A stretch of DNA of 64,000 bases from Cyclaneusma minus (lineage: Eukaryota > Ascomycota > Leotiomycetes > Marthamycetales > Marthamycetaceae), in NCBI GenBank assembly GCA_037179335.1, contig JAKZHN010000022.1:496001-560000 (forward strand), given 5' to 3'. Position numbers and translations under genes: made by a program. The notes beneath the pieces were generated by a model. It was not told the DNA's origin, did no database searches, and was given only the letters and a program-made list of their open reading frames with translations. This document shows positions 49,101 to 60,960 of the stretch, piece after piece; positions within the stretch are counted from its first letter, which is position 1; every line of letters begins with the position of its first letter.

Positions 49101-52100
49101 ATCCGCGGCGTCACGGACGGTCGAGGGATGTCAGTGCTTTTCCATAAGGCTGATAATCTCGAGACGTTGACATCGTAGGGTTCTCGGGGGGTCGATGCAG
49201 TTGCCGGCCATGGATTCAGGGTGACGGCGCTGTGCATCCTTGATGACAGTTCTTGTCTGGCCAGGATCCATCAGCACATCGATCGCGGGGAGTGGGGTGC
49301 TTTCGCAGCCACACATCAGGCTTCGCTTGACCTCTCCGGCTGGTGGTGCAGGTGTTGCAGTGTCGGGGTCTGCTGTCCGAAGCACGACATCGGGTCGACG
49401 CGCCTCGCCGTCCAGTCTCTCGTCGCGGGCGGCAGCCAAGGTGTGCGGTGAGCAGTGGACGACACGACAGAATTCGGGATTGGACATCATGGCTCTGGCA
49501 GACGCGGGAGGGCTGCGGTGGCCGTGGAGATGATGCTGGATTGGGAGAGTTAAAACTTCATTTCCGCCGAGGGGACGGGGATGCAGGTACGGTCGACGTA
49601 CGGTCGACAAACGACATCGGACAAAATTCCCTCTCGGCTTTACTTAGCTGCTGAAACACGGCATGACACGCGCGCTAAGCCCGAGTCCGTCGGAGAGCTT
49701 ATTCCCACAACTAGCGAGCAGCTTTAAACACCACCATCCTGAACCACCAGTATTTATCCCCGACTATAATTCCAAAGAATGCCAATGGAAGCCGTGATCG
49801 TGTGATGCTATTGTGCAATGCTCGGCTGCCTGCCTGGAACCAGGTTTTTGCATCAATCCAAATCACAACTGAGCAGATCTCATCTCCGACTGCTTGTTGG
49901 CCCCATTAGGTTTGCTTTTGAAAAAATGCAAACAAGAGCGACTTTTTCGAAAATCGAAATCACCTTCTTTGTGATAGGCTGAATTTTGCGATTTGCATTT
50001 TCGGAGAAATCACCAAAGAGGGCTGGAATGGAGAGATATCCAAAATATGCTTTACAGTGGCAAGGAAAAGGTCCGGATGAATATGGGTCTTTGGCCCACC
50101 CGTTCCCCCCGAGAAGGGATGTGACAACTGACAGAGCGGTCGATCAGACAATAGATCCTCAATCACGATTTACGATCGTCGATTTGGCGCTCATTCTGAT
50201 TAAAACCATATTCAGACTCTTGTCCCTTTGTTATAACAGTACACCCAGCACACATGAACTGTCCAATGTGTCAAAGATCCAGAGGGGAGGTTCGCTGCTA
50301 GGCCGTGTCTTCGAGGTTATTCAGGTCATTGTTCTGCGTTATTCAACTCCAATCAATCTCCAACTCCAATTAGTTGCAATTGAAATTCATGATTTCATCT
50401 GGTTGACTTATTATTCAAAGTAGCAATGACTCCGTAGGTGGAGAAGGACGTGTCAATTGCCGGCATCCGACTATAAAGTGAAGTCTAGCAAAGACAGTAT
50501 GCCTCCAGAAAAGGCGACGCCAAACTTTTCCCAAACTTTTCTCCATGAAGAGCAATCCCAATTTTGCAGCATCCGACTGCAACTCACGTGTACAGTGCTT
50601 GCACTCTACAAATTTGAAAATCCCGCCATCCTCAAGTTACTGCGCATTTAACCCCCATCATATCGATGCTACAGCCCCCTTTCCGATTTCAGCCACTTCA
50701 CATGAAGATAGTCTTGACACTGCTTTTCACCGTGGCCACAATGCCTTCCTTGCTATGAGCATGAACCGCCAAGATCCTCCTGGGACGAAAGTCAGATACG
50801 CATTTAGCCTCGTCATATCGATGCTACGATCTCCTTCCCACACGTTCAGCTGTCATTCATGCTGCTGTCTCCTCTGCAAGACTCCTAATCCAGCCATCGT
50901 ACGTGAATACACCCTTCAGCTGCCATCTATCTCCTACAACAGCAGACAGACAACCTCAAGTTTAAGTCCGCTGCCCAGCCTCCCGTCATCCACACAAACT
51001 ACGAGCATCTCCCAGCCATAAGGGCCCATCACGAGGCTCCCAAAGGCCAAACTTCATAAAACCTTCAGCTATAGTCCACCCATTGCACATGACGGACACC
51101 CATCGCACATAACGGCCAGCTATCCCGTTTATCAGGTGGCTATCCCGTATATCAGCTCTGCTATTCATTTAAACGATCACCAATCCTTGCCCCTCTCACC
51201 AATCCCTACTCCTCATCCCTCTGCCCTGACACAAACCGGCATCGTATTGTTAATTATAGCCGGGTTTCTCGGGTTCCTCGTACCTATCAAAGTATGTGTA
51301 TCCTCCGGAATCACGGCTCGAACGCAATGCGCGTTCCGGAATTCCCACCATCACGAGTTATTTGTCAAGATACTGCCACTTGCATCCATCACCTAGCCCG
51401 TGATGGTTGCGTGGCGAACTCCTCCTTGACGTTACACGCAAGCCGCTCCAACGAACCCTGTGCTGCCCAAGGAACACTGTGCTGCCCCAAGAACACGGTG
51501 CTGCCCACCACCCTCCCCGGCTCAGCCAAAAACCCGTGAATCAAAAGCCACTCGATACACAAGCCGCAGCCTTCCCGCGCCGGCGCGCCCCTTCCCAAAC
51601 TTTGTATTTCCTCCGTCTGTTCGTGTCGTGCCGTGAAAAAGCTACAAAAATAACAAAGATGCCATATCGTTAGTGAGATTCCGACAGAGCGGTTCGCGTT
51701 ACCCTGTGACTCCGTTTTTTGTGTCTGCCAGACGCCAGTGTACCTGAAGGCTGAGTTGTTCCAACCATCATTGGCACCCTCCTCCTGGACTGCCGCCCGG
51801 CTGGTTTTCACACCTCCCACGAAGTCGAACATAAGGCACTTAGCAAATACTATCCTCTACATCTCTGGCCGAACCTGGAGTCGGATTCCACATACGCATC
51901 GGTTGTTGTCGAATTAGCCACCATTCGCGCTGCATCCGCATAGCACGCCAAGCACGCAGAAGTCTTGGAAATTCAAAAAGTGTTCCCGATCTGCAGACTT
52001 GCAGGAAGAGTCACGGCATACGGGCCACCAGCCACAGCGAGCTGCATACTGCCGTAACTTTGTGGCCAGTCAGTCTTTTGGGCTGGCTGCAGCGGGATTC

Positions 52101-52655
52101 CGAAGAAATGCAGGATGCTATTCATAGAGGATAGCGAGAAAAGCAGGTGAATGTCGTCCGAAGTCCGAATCACGGAGGAAGGGAGGAGCTGGACAGACAT
52201 AATGGAATGTGCTCTTCTCACTTACATGTGATGAATGGTCGTGGCGTTGTATAGTAGAATGGCAGATTTTTGATGTAAGGCGCGGGTAAGGACGTATTTT
52301 CCTATAGGGAATATCCTCTGGTCTCCCCACGAGCCGGTAGTGCAGTGATTCTTGAACTCCCGAAAGTCTCGATCGGAGGCTGGCTTCCGGATGTTTCTCG
52401 TTCAGGCCTTGCCCTGTCGAGTTGTCTAGAGATCTGCGGCACTTAATATATTTTTCATTAAAAAACAAAATGCGAACAATCTGTGTTCGCAGGTTTTGAC
52501 TCGTCTAACCAGGTTTCTCTCCTGCCTCTACCTTGGCAAGTCGTAGAATTTCATGGATTCGGACCTGCCGGACCTGCAGTGGCCGGTTTCAGCATATCAA
52601 GAGACAGCGTATGTGTGTGTCTTGGCCTTCGGGGCTGGACGGACTGGAACCCCTA
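46153..52655. other. 6.5-kb gene-poor region upstream of the homeodomain gene
   Basis: No gene firmly supported. The left part should be the promoter and leader of the homeodomain regulator. Longer frames exist (plus 47024-47668; minus 49131-49490, whose ATG-started version has about 119 codons including CGCESTPLPAIDVLMD). None resembles a known family and splice partners are unclear. Short direct repeats of CTATCCCGT/TATCAG occur at about 51118-51150. It may contain a degraded gene around 48100-49500 (minus). Confidence 0.35.
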
Positions 52656-53959
52656 CTAGATCTTGCGGAAGGAGGGCGTGAACTCTTCTACCATGTTTCT
52701 GTTGTCGGCCAAGGCTTGGGCGACGTACCTTTTGTGTGATGTGTTAGCCACGTAAGTACCTTTGTATACATGAGGGCATCAAAAGCAAAGAGGGCTGGGT
52801 GCCAAGGTGACTGACTTGGTATGACTTCCTCGTGCCGCGATCTGGCCTTGGCTATTGGTGAATTTGATAGACGTGTATGCTAGCTTTTTGCCGACTGGGT
52901 AGAGAACAGAGAGAGTCAGCTCGCAATTTTTGGATACAAGATGGGTAGTTCCGAAGCTTGGTGGTGCATACATTTATCGCAGGTAACGATGGCGGACAAA
53001 GTGTCACCCACTTTACCACCCGGATTCAGGTACGTCACTAATGCGCGTTAATTCACAGGGGTCTTGGATTCAGGGACAAGGCGTTTAGCTCGAAGCTCTA
53101 CTTGTTCGGACTTCATACCATTCAGGTCTGTCGTGACGCCAGTCGAATACAGGCCCCTGGAGGCCACGGCCAGCGATCCGCCAAGATCAACTGGTGGCAA
53201 GTGTCAGAAACAAGTTCATATCAGGAATCACGGGTGGTCACGAACCCAGACTGGCGATTGTGCCCCCGTGGATCATCTGCAGGCGGTTCTGAGATGCGTT
53301 AGTGATGCGACGTTGTCGGTCCAAAGATAGGATCTCGGGCTTTTCCCTACCGTGTGCTCCTTCTGGATGTCGAGTTCAAAAGAGACGGTACCTGGCTCTA
53401 CTGCTGTGAGACGGAGCTACAGGGACAGCGGGGTTAGCTGGAATGGCGGGAGTGGAGGCATGAGTCGACTCGTTGAGTTGGAGGCCTGACCTTATTCTGT
53501 CCAAAAAGGCTTGAAGATTTTAGCATAGGTAGCTGTTAGCAGGCGTAAGAGTTGGAATGGCACTCAATAATAGCCGGACGGCTTTGCGGGAGCTTCAGAC
53601 GGCATTCCTTCCCGCAGAGCCGGACATAGGCACCTCGTCCCTTGTGCCGTTGTGCATGACGCAACGTGATTCGAAATTGAGAGGATTGAATGGAAGAGAA
53701 TGCTTTGCTCGCTCAGATGAGACAGAATGGATTGTGAAGATTGAAATGAAACGCTTTCGGCAGTAATACGTAATTGGTAGGGAGATATGCGATGACTTAC
53801 GTTGGCTCGAGGCCCGACTCCTTTTCAAAGGACTTGAGGACCTGGAGAGTGGAAGAGCTTAGTTGTTGGCTCTACATGCCCAATTCGCAGAAATTAAATA
53901 CTCACTCCCATCACGAATCGGAAAGCCGCGCTGTTAGGTCGTCGGGCAGCGGCAGCCAT
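52656..53959 (-). CDS. Hotdog-fold acyl-CoA thioesterase (ACOT13/Them2-like)
   Basis: Nine exons: 53959-53906, 53841-53801, 53509-53491, 53416-53351, 53288-53246, 53190-53119, 53037-52972, 52894-52816, 52728-52656. They give 170 residues, the usual length. All introns are GT-AG and every phase fits. Family members hydrolyse medium- and long-chain acyl-CoA as tetramers of hotdog domains. The signature is RLQMIHGGTIASLVDLGGSL (HGG motif, with Asp as catalytic candidate), then TTDLNVTYLNPGG, GDTLSA, LAYTSIKF and ARGSHTKYV. The start ATG encodes an Ala/Arg-rich segment (MAAAARRPNSAAFRF) that could be a short mitochondrial presequence. Exon 3 is only 19 bases long and follows a 291-bp intron. Confidence 0.9.
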
Positions 53960-54279
53960 GATGCAGCTCACGATCGAATAGAACCAAATTGGAGGTTGAT
54001 GAAGGCGAATGTGTTGATGAATTATGCGAGATGTGAAGTTGATGAGGTTGAAGCTTTGGTCTTCGTTCCCGGCAGCTAAGTGGGGCCAGTGAGGCAGTCG
54101 ACCAATCACGCTTTAGCGGCGCGTCGCGGACCAATCTTTTTCCACATCCGGCAGCACCAAACCACCTCCTTCAATATCACGAGCCCTGCAGTAAATTGTC
54201 AACCATTCATCAAAATCTTCAACTTGGCCATGCGTTGGTAATAATCTAACAAAAGATCTCCTGCAGCCTGCACGCCAAG
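53960..54279. promoter_or_regulatory. Bidirectional promoter between thioesterase and TFB2
   Basis: A 320-bp interval between the starts of two divergent genes. No coding content seen. The right end is A/C-rich, with AATAATCTAAC shortly before the TFB2 ATG. Confidence 0.45.
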
Positions 54280-55745
54280 ATGTCGGTGTCTTCCTCGTCT
54301 TTCGAATACCTGGAGAGGCTTCCAGGCACCACCTTCAAACGCCTGTACCAGCAGCCGTCCACAGCCCTTGCAATCTTCCGGCGCATGCTTCCTAACCTCG
54401 CCAAGAGCTTCGTGATGGGAATGCTGTACATGAACAAGCCTCTCCCGCTTTCAGATCTCGAGCTGTGGGTGAAGCCAGAAAGCAAGAGGTATCGTGACAC
54501 GCGTCTCCAAACTCCAGGCAATCATGGCTAATTCTATCAAGGGAGAAAGAGAAAACGTTGATGCTGCTAGGCAGACTGCATATGGTGCAAAATGTCGCCG
54601 CAAGCAACAAAGAACCGGCTGCTCTGGTCTTGACCAAGAACTTTGAAACCTCGCTGAAGCTGGCTCTGACCGGCGGAGGCGATCATCAATCATTTGGTGT
54701 TCCATCGAGTAATGCGGCCACCGAGGACGTGAGTCTCGGCTTTCTGGACGACTATGCGCGCCAGCAATGGGAAGGCATCCTTCACTACGTTGTCAACAGC
54801 GCCTCGGAAGGAATGCAGCAGGTCGGCGATGGGCCGACCTCAACCGTGAAGGCGCTCCTCGAGACCGGCAAATTGGTCGAACGCCGGTCCCGCCATGGCG
54901 GCGTTGGGATTACCCAAGCCGGCTTCTCCTTCCTTCTCCAAGCAGTCAACACCCAAGTCTGGACCTTGCTGCTCATCTGGATCGAAAATGCCGAGTCCAC
55001 GAGTCTTGATTCAGTGGACGTATTGTCCTTCCTCTTCATGCTGGGATCTCTGGACCTCGGACGAGCATATTCCACAGCGACACTCACCAAAACCCAGCAA
55101 ATCATGCTGAACCAGCTGATCGACTTTGGTCTCATCTACGTCCCTCCAAAAGACCGTACCAAATTCTACCCGACGCGTCTTGCCACAACCCTGACCTCCG
55201 ACGCCGCCGGTCTCCGCTCCATGTCTGCCGGTTTCGACAACGCCAATGCCGTAAGTGCATCAACCGGCTCAAAAGGTTTCATAATCATCGAAACCAACTA
55301 CCGCCTCTACGCATACACATCCTCCCCGCTCCAAATAGCCGTCTTGGCACTCTTCACCCGCCTCTCCACCCGTTTCCCGAACATGGTTTCTGGCCGCGTC
55401 ACCCGCGATTCCATCCGGCGTGCCATCGACCACGGCATTACAGCCGATCAAATCGTTTCCTACATGTCCACGCACGCCCATCCGCAAATGAAGAACAAGT
55501 TCTCGTACATTCTGCCGCCGACGGTCGTGGATCAGATCAAGCTGTGGCAGTATGAGAACGAGAGGATGGAGGCGACGCCGGGGTTCTTGTTTCAGGACTT
55601 TGCGACGCAGCAGGAATATGAGGGGACGAGGAGGTATGCTGATGAGATTGGAGTGTTGGTGTGGCATAGTGATGCGAAGAGGAAGTTTTTCGTGACAAGG
55701 CATGAGCAGTTAAGAGAGTACATCAAGAGTCGGAAGATGAAATAG
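54280..55745 (+). CDS. TFB2: TFIIH core subunit Tfb2 (p52)
   Basis: Two exons, 54280-54488 and 54542-55745, give 470 residues, close to other fungal Tfb2. Tfb2 belongs to the TFIIH core, where it anchors and stimulates the XPB-type helicase Ssl2 in transcription initiation and nucleotide-excision repair. The N-terminus FEYLERLPGTTFKRLYQQPS with FRRMLPNLAK is characteristic. It is followed by winged-helix regions (QQWEGILHYVV, LETGKLVERR, GFSFLLQ). NTQVWTLLL comes next, and FYPTRLATTL and GFIIIETNYRLYAYT in the middle. The C-terminal part ILPPTVVDQIKLWQYENER leads to the domain that pairs with Tfb5. The intron is 53 bp. A complete gene with no oddities. Confidence 0.94.
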
Positions 55746-56651
55746 TGGTTGGTGGAGGGAGTTTAGGAGTCCGTTCTCACCGCATAAGGGTTGATGGGGC
55801 AAAGTGATGGGGAGCACACTTGCTAAACATCGCGGTATCATTCGAGAGAATGTTTTATCTCTCTTGAGACATCGCCCATGTGATACCAGAGGCCCTTGGG
55901 TAATTGCGTTGAAAGGCGAAAATGGCGTCTTTGGAAAAGGAGTTCGGGAGTCTCGCTGAAGGTACTTTCGCAGTCTGGAACTGGCTCTAGGCAAACATGA
56001 TAACTAGCAGTAGGCTCACGCCATATCTCGTCTGCTGATTGGAAAAATGCAATCTTCGTTTCCCAAGACTCCAGCGATTCGCTTTGTTCTTGGTACTGTG
56101 AGTGTGAATATTCATTGACGATCTTACAGTGACTGCTCCCGAGATCGATGGTGTTGAAGCTCGAAGAGATGATGAATTAGACAGCATCGGCCAGCTCAGC
56201 GGATGGTCTAGCTCAGCGGGACGGTCCGGCTCAGCGTGGCCAAGCTTTGATTGATAAACCAAATTGTTTTATTTGGCTTTAATTACCCCATGATCACATC
56301 TTTGAATTTGCTCTTTCTTCTTTGCGATTTGAAGGGTGGTAACGTGGTTTGAGGGCACCTGATGCCAACCATGGTAGAGCAGCAATCTGAGCCGCAACTA
56401 CTTGAAAGCTGGTTCATGCCCGAAAGCCAAAGTATTACGTTTTGCTCATGGAAATGTGCGTACCCGACCCATACCCAACCATGGTTTCCTCCAATCCTCT
56501 GGGAAAGGCCGCTTATCATTCACACAAAAGCTTAAACTCGCCCCCAAGTCGTTCCTTCCTTCTTCACTCCCCGAACATCATCACAAATCCTTGGCACACA
56601 ACCTCGCAAAACACACAAAAAATACACAGAACAAACACAGTGCCCAAGGCC
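55746..56651. other. Intergenic, no gene seen
   Basis: 3' UTR of TFB2 and promoter of the next gene. A short GCTCAGCGG direct repeat occurs at about 56195-56235. Confidence 0.5.
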
Positions 56652-57381
56652 ATGGAAAACATGGCTTCCAACGATTGCACACGGATTGAAATCGCAATCG
56701 CCAGAATCGCCCAAATCACCGCGCACCTCGCCGCTCCTCTCCCACACCCTTCGCGCTCGCCTTCCCCCTCACCTTCCATCATCACAGCAACGCCCTCCCA
56801 GCCCTCCATCTACTACGAATGGCTTCGTACCCTCGAAGACGCCGCTCGCGCTCGTGAGCAAGAATACACCGCTCTCAAGCTCGCGCATAACCACCGCTGT
56901 CACCTGCTCCCAATCACGCCCAGTAACTCTCCCGACCCAAATTCCCAAACCCCAAATCTCTAATCAACGAGGATGTGGGACAAAATCGCTAATGATGTGA
57001 ACAGATGGTATGGGAAATGCAGTACAGTATGCTAGATTGAGAGAGCAGAGGAAGAAGATTGAAGCAAATGATAGAGAGGAGATTAGATTGGGATCGAGGA
57101 AGTTTCAGAAGGCGAGAGTGAGGTTTTTTAGGACGCAGAAACATTGCAAGATGAGGGTTGGGTGGAGTGGACAGAGTAAACGGGGTAAACGGGGTAAACT
57201 GAGTGGAGGGGATGAGGAGAAGGAAAGGATTAGGAAAGAGTGGGAGGTTAGGGAGAGGGATTTGGTGGAGAGGAATAGGGGGTTGAAAGAGAGGATGAGG
57301 AGGAGGGCGAGGGAGAAGTTTGGTGGTGGGGAGCGCCCGGAGGGAAAGGAGATGGACGTGGCAGAGGTGATAGAGGCTTGA
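56652..57381 (+). CDS. Basic coiled-coil protein, unrecognised
   Basis: Two exons, 56652-56922 and 57005-57381, give 215 residues. The intron runs from GTAACT to ACAG. The first part (IAIARIAQITAHLAAPL) is helical. A Pro/Ser linker follows, then YYEWLRTLEDAARAREQEY and, after the intron, a long Lys/Arg/Glu-rich helix (EQRKKIEANDREE ... RNRGLKERMRRRAREKF). A 10-bp tandem repeat at about 57178-57200 encodes KRGKRGK. The codon pattern and intron support a real gene, but I do not know the family. It lies directly before the multicopy cluster and may belong to it, though I see no shared motif. Confidence 0.5.
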
Positions 57382-57994
57382 ATGACGGTTGACGCGGGGG
57401 AGTTGGGGGGCGATTTGAGACGGGGGCTGGAAGTTGGGAAGAGTTGTTGGAGCGAGAGCTTTCTCGGGTGATGGTAGGGGTTTTGGGAGTAGTTCTAGTA
57501 ATGCTGCTGCATTATAGCGTTCTAGGGATCAATAGGGGTCGTTGAAACAACAGACGTCTTTGGTGACGACAGCTAATTTGAATATTTTAGAAAAATAACT
57601 AAAGCCGCGGCGGAGCAATTATTGAATGGGCTTGATCTGTATGCAATTCAAAAAAAACCCCAGGTGCGATTTAACGATTCCCTTCTTTTGGCGACCACAG
57701 GAGTTTGGGGACTGAGTGTGAGAAGTTGCTGCTGCGGAACATGATTTTGGGGGTGAATAGGGGTTATTGAAATGACAGTTTATTTTGTAAAAGACAGAAT
57801 TTATCATACCGTTAGTTGTACCACCATCTTTTTGGTCCGATAACTGTTCTTTTTCAGGCGCTAAATTATTGTTTACCCTCACCGCCCGTCACTGGGAATG
57901 CCTTCGCTTCCTTTTTCTCCGTGAACCTGCGCCAGCTCGCGCTACAAATCCGCCTCTACCTGACCAACCTCTTTTCGCTCCGACTTATCGAGTC
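57382..57994. promoter_or_regulatory. Upstream block of family copy A, present twice
   Basis: Contains two partial copies (about 57500-57580 and 57750-57910) of the block that precedes the other cluster genes. It reads GAATAGGGGTTATTGAAA-like, CGACAGACATCTTTGGTGACG-like (split here), then, in the second copy, TTGTTTACCCTCACCGCCCG and GGAATGCCTTCGCTTC. Confidence 0.55.
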
Positions 57995-59063
57995 ATGTCT
58001 CTAGCCACAGCCATAATGCGCTCTAGCAATGGAGCAACTCTCTCGGAGATGAGCAGCATAATGGAGAAACTCAGCGTTGGCAAGGCTTTCGAGCCCACCA
58101 AAGAATGCAGCAACCCCATCAGTGAGCTTCCGCCCCTGTCCACTCCCTCGAAGCTTTCGCCTCAAGGCTGCCAGCGCCCAAGTTTTGCTTGCTTTTGCTA
58201 ACTTCCCAGCTGCACCAGCTCCTGTTCTTCCTCCCCAGGAAGGCCCAAGACGAATCCAAGAGCAAGACTGCGCGCTTCAGCGTACCTCCTCCCTGCGAAC
58301 TGTCAAGCAAGGCTCAAGAAACCAGCGCAACCAGCGCGTGGCATTCTCGAGCAGCCTCCCTCTCCCCCAAGAGCCAGCACTCGACTTGAGAGACACCCAG
58401 CCCCGCCTCGTCACCAGCCGCCCGACCTACGAACCTCTCAATCCTCTACTGCCTGCCAACACCCGAGTCCCCTCCACGAACGTCCTTCGCTCATCCGGCA
58501 CCGAAATTTGCTCGGTCCGACGCAAGCTGCGATCAAGCTCCGCAAGGCCACGAAGCGTCTTGCCCATCTACCAAGTCGTCTCAAGGATCGTATGGGAAAA
58601 CATACAACCACCATTGCGCAGGCGGGTTGCATGTTAGTCCAGCCGACGGCTTCTTCGCCATCGCTGAGCCCGCAGGACAAGGAGCTTCAAGACTTGCACG
58701 ACCGACTCCAAAATGCTATCAAGATCCGTAGCGCTCTAGTCGGTAAGTCGCCATTTGTCCTTGAGGCCCTTCTCAGTTTTTAGCTTTGTTGTCGCTAATT
58801 TTTCTATAGCCCAACGACTTAATTGCACTCCGTGCCCGTGTCAAGAATATGAAGCGTGCTATCGAAGTGGCTGAGAAGGAGAATGTCTTGATGTGCGCTT
58901 CCACATCGACACAGGAGATACGGAGGGATCTGCTGCTCTTGTCGCTCTTCACCTTGAGCCGGAGATTGCCCGCGACCTGTCCCCTTAGAGCTTGCTAAAG
59001 TGGCTCGAGGAGCAATTGGAAAGGCTCGAGAGCAATCTCAAGGAGCTCTACCGCAACAAGTAG
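57995..59063 (+). pseudogene. Cluster copy A, frame-disrupted
   Basis: Exon 1 is 57995-58121 (MSLATAIMRSSNGATLSEM), with a conserved GTGAGC donor. The intron ends at 58209 (GCTAAC, TTCCCAG). Exon 2 is Pro/Ser-rich. The family core LRKATKRLAHLPSRLKDRMGKHTTT, then SPQDKELQDLHDRLQNAIKIRSAL at about 58525-58740, is in another frame. A frame change near 58480-58520 is therefore needed. After the next intron (donor GTAAGT at 58743, acceptor near 58809) the helix NDLIALRARVKNMKRAIEVAE is again one base out relative to copy B. Two frame breaks suggest a pseudogene or unusual splicing. Function unknown. Confidence 0.5.
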
Positions 59064-59667
59064 GAAACTTCAGATGTTTTCTAATGATGCTGAGAACTTT
59101 CTTGAGTGTTTTTGGAACTCGGGAAGAAGACTGGGGACTCCAAATCATCGGTGTCCTGCCAGTTTTCAGTGCGATATAGTGCGCGGCTGTCTTGCCTTTT
59201 GGTGATCGTTATTAGCCCAAATCGAGTTGGATCGTTTCTTGATGAGGAACGGTGTCTTGGGACGAAAGACCTTGGATCATGGCCAAGCCTACGTTGGTGT
59301 TGGCGAGAGAGATGGTGATGGAGACGGTAGCGCTGTTGATACCGGAGGGACGATATAGAGATTGACAGTATCGGTGGAGAGGAAGATGGAATGGTCAAGG
59401 CTTTTACGGGCCTTGATTTAAAGAAGTAGTATCCTCCTTAATCAGGGACTATTATTGAAGTATGTACAAATGAGCAACAAAAATCCCAAAATATTCAAAT
59501 TCTTTTTTTTAGCCGAGACAACTCGGCCTGGTCGTCCTGGTACCAGTTGACGACGAAGATAAGGCGTAAGTCCAGCATGGCGTTCTAGATTTCTGCCTGA
59601 CCGTTAGTCTGGACCTACCGAGAAGTCGGAGAAGACGAAAAGTAGACTGCTGTGCCGTAGTCGTAGC
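59064..59667. other. Between cluster copies A and B
   Basis: No gene supported. There is a T8 run near 59506. Confidence 0.45.
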
Positions 59668-59860
59668 GTTCTGGGATGAATAGGGGTTATAGAATCGACA
59701 GACATCTTTGGTGACGATATGTTTCCCTATATCGTTAATAATGCTGCTGTCACTTTCTTTCTTTCTGTCGATGTCAATCCTTCTACACACCGTAAGATGT
59801 TGTTTACACTCATCACCCGCCGGTAGGAATGCCTTCGCTTCTTCTTTTCGCGCGCCGTGT
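59668..59860 (+). promoter_or_regulatory. Conserved upstream block of cluster copy B
   Basis: Same block as before copies A and D: GAATAGGGGTTATAGAATCG, GACATCTTTGGTGACGA, TTGTTTACACTCATCACCCG, GGAATGCCTTCGCTTC. It lies about 90-280 bp before the ATG, as expected of a shared promoter and leader. Confidence 0.55.
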
Positions 59861-59950
59861 AGGAACCCCACACGTCCACAATTCTCTAGACTCTACCTTC
59901 CGTCTTGTCTACAAGCCAAGTATCCACCGCCAGCAGCGAAGCTCATAGCC

Positions 59951-60797
59951 ATGATGAACAACAGTTGGGTTCTTCCAATCAGAACCGGCTGCGCTCCAAA
60001 GCCCGAAGGAGACCCCATCGCGCCTACCAGTGAGCCCTACTCCTCTTCGTCCTCCCAGCTCCCTACTACTCTGGAAGCTCCTCACTCTCAAGCTTGGTTG
60101 ACTGTTGCTGACTTTACCATCGTGCAAAGAACCACAGATACCTCTACCGAGCCCACCGATCAGCCCACCGCGAAGCCCGACACTGGAACCACAGCCCGTT
60201 CAGGTGCTTTCCAGCTTCGTGCTGCAGCAAAGAGAGCCGCTCATTCACACAACCGAATCAAGCATCGCATGAGCAAACATGCCACCACGAAGTCCACGTC
60301 GTCGGCTCCTGCTCTCAAGTTGCCGACATCCGCTCTTCAGCCGTCAGCGCCTCAACCAGCCAAAAGCCCACAACAGAAAAACCTTGAAGCTTTGTCCGCA
60401 CAGCTCAACGCTGCCATAAGCATGCGCAGCGCTCTACTCGGTAGGCTTCCAGCTGTGCCCGAAGATTCCGAGTCTCTTCTTCAGTCGTGCTAACTTCCTC
60501 AATGCTCGCCAACTCAATTACCGTGACGTTTCAGTCAATGAGCTTTTCCTGGCCCACAAACGGGTCCAGCTTATGCGCGTTCAGGTTGACACACTGAAGC
60601 GTAAGATTGAAGAGGATGCGGCCCGCATGTCCCCTGAGAGGGAGGAGAAGCTCAACCAGTTCTTGGAGCAGAGTGGCTTTTTGACAGGGAAGCAGGGTTT
60701 AGGAGGTAGCGAGATGGAGATAGACAGTGTCGGCGGCATGGAGACGGAAGAATACGGTGTTATGGAGGGCTTGAAGACTCTGGGTTTGGAGGAATAG
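59951..60797 (+). CDS. Cluster copy B, unrecognised protein with R-x-KHRMSKH core
   Basis: Model 59951-60029, 60138-60440, 60535-60797 gives 214 residues. The first intron (GTGAGC donor shared with copies A and C) is a multiple of three, so retention would give 250. Domains in order: a polar N-terminus; the family core LRAAAKRAAHSHNRIKHRMSK; a Ser/Pro linker; QQKNLEALSAQLNAAISMRS; and, after a GTAGGC intron, a helix (LFLAHKRVQLMRVQVDTLKR) and an acidic tail (EMEIDSVGGMETEE). The core is strongly basic and could bind nucleic acid, but this is a guess. It is the most intact of four related copies within 6 kb. No known domain recognised. Confidence 0.6.
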
Positions 60798-60960
60798 TGA
60801 GATCCGGAAGAACAAGCAGCTATACCGAGATTAATGAAAGCCTTCGATCCCTCTTTGTCTCCGCGCGCCGTGTTCATGTCACGAGGCCCAAGGGCAGGGG
60901 TCACGTGGGACCGAGGAGCCAAAGGTAAAAGACTGGAATTGTTTTGAGGGCCTGCGGCGC
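60798..60960. other. Downstream of copy B
   Basis: Presumed 3' UTR. Nothing else seen. Confidence 0.4.

Noticed and set aside
49131..49490. 119-codon minus frame with several Cys, superficially like a regulator C-terminus
   Set aside because: The resemblance is only in spacing of a few Cys and hydrophobic residues, and no DNA-binding domain was found nearby.
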